DNA from: Streptomyces adustus
GTDB lineage: Bacteria > Actinomycetota > Actinomycetes > Streptomycetales > Streptomycetaceae
DNA length: 62,750 bases
Reading direction: 5' to 3'
NCBI RefSeq assembly: GCF_009377175.1
Contig: NZ_VJZD01000026.1
Coordinates: forward strand, 1-62,750
Part shown: positions 62,060-62,750 of the stretch, piece by piece
Layout: the number at the start of each line of letters is the position of its first letter
Numbering within the stretch: position 1 is the stretch's first letter
The notes under the pieces: generated by a model
What the model was told of the DNA's origin: nothing
Seen by the model: only the letters and a program-made list of their open reading frames with translations
Databases searched by the model: none
Made by a program: the position numbers and the translations under genes

Positions 62060-62692
62060 GTGAAGACTGAAGATCATGCGGTGGCCGCGGGGCACAGCGT
62101 AGACCCTGCCCGCTGGCAGGAGGCGTTCGAGATCCTGATGGGCCGGATAGCGGGCCGCTTCGCCCGGGTCGAACCCCGGCGTCGGGTGAGGGACTTGGTG
62201 CTGGGGCTGCTCTCGGACCTGCCGCGCAAGAACTGCTGGTCGATCGCCGAGTGGGCCGGGGAGGCCACCCCGGACGGCATGCAGTACCTGCTCGGCCGGG
62301 CCAAGTGGGATGCCGATCGGGTGCGTGATGACGTGCGTGAGTACGTGCTGGAGCACCTGCGTGACGAGGATGCGGTGTTGGTGGTCGACGAGACCGGGGA
62401 TGTGAAGAAGGGCACGCACACTGTCGGGCTCCAACGCCAGTACACCGGCACCGCCGGGAGGATCGAGAACGCGCAGGTCGCTGTCTACCTCGTCTACGCA
62501 AGTGCCCGCGGGCACGCGGCGGTGGACCGTGAGTTATACATCCCGCGCTCGTGGACGTGCGATGCGGACCGCTGCCGGGCCGCGGGACTGGGCGAGAGCA
62601 CCGTCTTCGCGACCAAACCGGACCTAGGGCTTCTCTTGTGGATCACGGCGCGCAAGTCATGGACCGTAAGATCGAGGGCCATTGCTGCATGA
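62060..62692 (+). pseudogene. IS701-family transposase, N-terminal part, truncated
   Basis: From GTG 62060 the frame reads WQEAFEILMGRIAGRFARVE, RRVRDLVLGLLSDLPRKNCW and SIAEWAGEATPDGMQYLLGR. The first catalytic motif, LVVDETGDVKKGTHTVGLQR, and GRIENAQVAVYLVYA follow. Similarity stops after STVFATKPDL at about 62625, about half way through a normal transposase; the next residues are unrelated and the frame ends at 62692. GGGCTTCTCTTGTGGATCAC right after the break looks like the end of another element. Confidence 0.75.
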
Positions 62693-62701
62693 GGGGGCGG
62701 G

Positions 62702-62750
62702 ATGGCTGGGACTTCGTCGGCTTCAGGAGACGTGCTGAAGCCGGTCAGAC
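62702..62750 (+). CDS. possible start of another transposase, cut by window end
   Basis: ATG 62702, with GAGGGGGCGGG just upstream, opens MAGTSSASGDVLKPVR to the end of the window. The short basic start would fit an ISAs1-like transposase that inserted into the IS701 element at about 62625. Too short for certainty. Confidence 0.3.
   Translation, partial: MAGTSSASGDVLKPVR

Overview
The window looks like an accessory part of a Streptomyces (or close relative) chromosome. GC content is very high, third codon positions are strongly G/C, GTG starts are common, and the gene types are typical: ROK, GntR, TetR, HxlR and MocR regulators, Tat- and Sec-exported enzymes, F420/LLM oxidoreductase, MocR/DJ-1 pair. 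Many decayed transposases, gene tails and frameshifted or stop-interrupted genes suggest a low-constraint region such as a chromosome arm. I see no rRNA, tRNA or CRISPR array.

Layout. 0-6 kb: tail of an AMP-forming ligase, a DHA2-type MFS exporter with an upstream TetR gene and a 27-bp palindromic operator, then an HxlR regulator divergent from an SRPBCC plus LLM-oxidoreductase operon. 6-16 kb: methyltransferase, acetyltransferase, an Imm5-like gene, a large TerD-like protein, SDR, DUF1963-like, endonuclease/exonuclease/phosphatase and ankyrin/HEAT proteins, and a DUF3515 lipoprotein. 16-23 kb: GntR regulator, PEBP-family protein, a DtxR/IdeR homologue interrupted by an in-frame TAG and lacking one metal ligand, and several small hypothetical genes including a frameshifted one.

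23-31 kb holds the most coherent system. It has a secreted 1181-residue ThuA / sugar dehydrogenase / PKD / carbohydrate-binding protein, a Tat-exported TIM-barrel sugar isomerase-like protein and a ROK regulator, with a GCGAAACTTTCGC operator upstream. 31-40 kb: L7/L12-like zinc protein, Gly-rich secreted protein, GNAT/TetR pair, dienelactone-hydrolase-like protein, a PhoD phosphatase plus FG-GAP operon, and a lipoprotein. 40-50 kb: decayed mobile elements, including a chimeric IS630-HEAT ORF, a serine hydrolase divergent from a TetR with three operator-like boxes, and a PA14/FN3 secreted protein.

50-63 kb: SMI1/KNR4 protein, GNAT, methyltransferase, a MocR regulator divergent from a DJ-1/PfpI protein, then a metal-efflux module. 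That module is an NmtR-type Ni/Co sensor divergent from a P1B-4 ATPase that overlaps a 2Fe-2S ferredoxin gene. The right end has a resolvase remnant, a multiply broken IS5-family element, a pyrE-like gene, a membrane protein, and an IS701-type transposase cut off by what looks like another element at the window edge.
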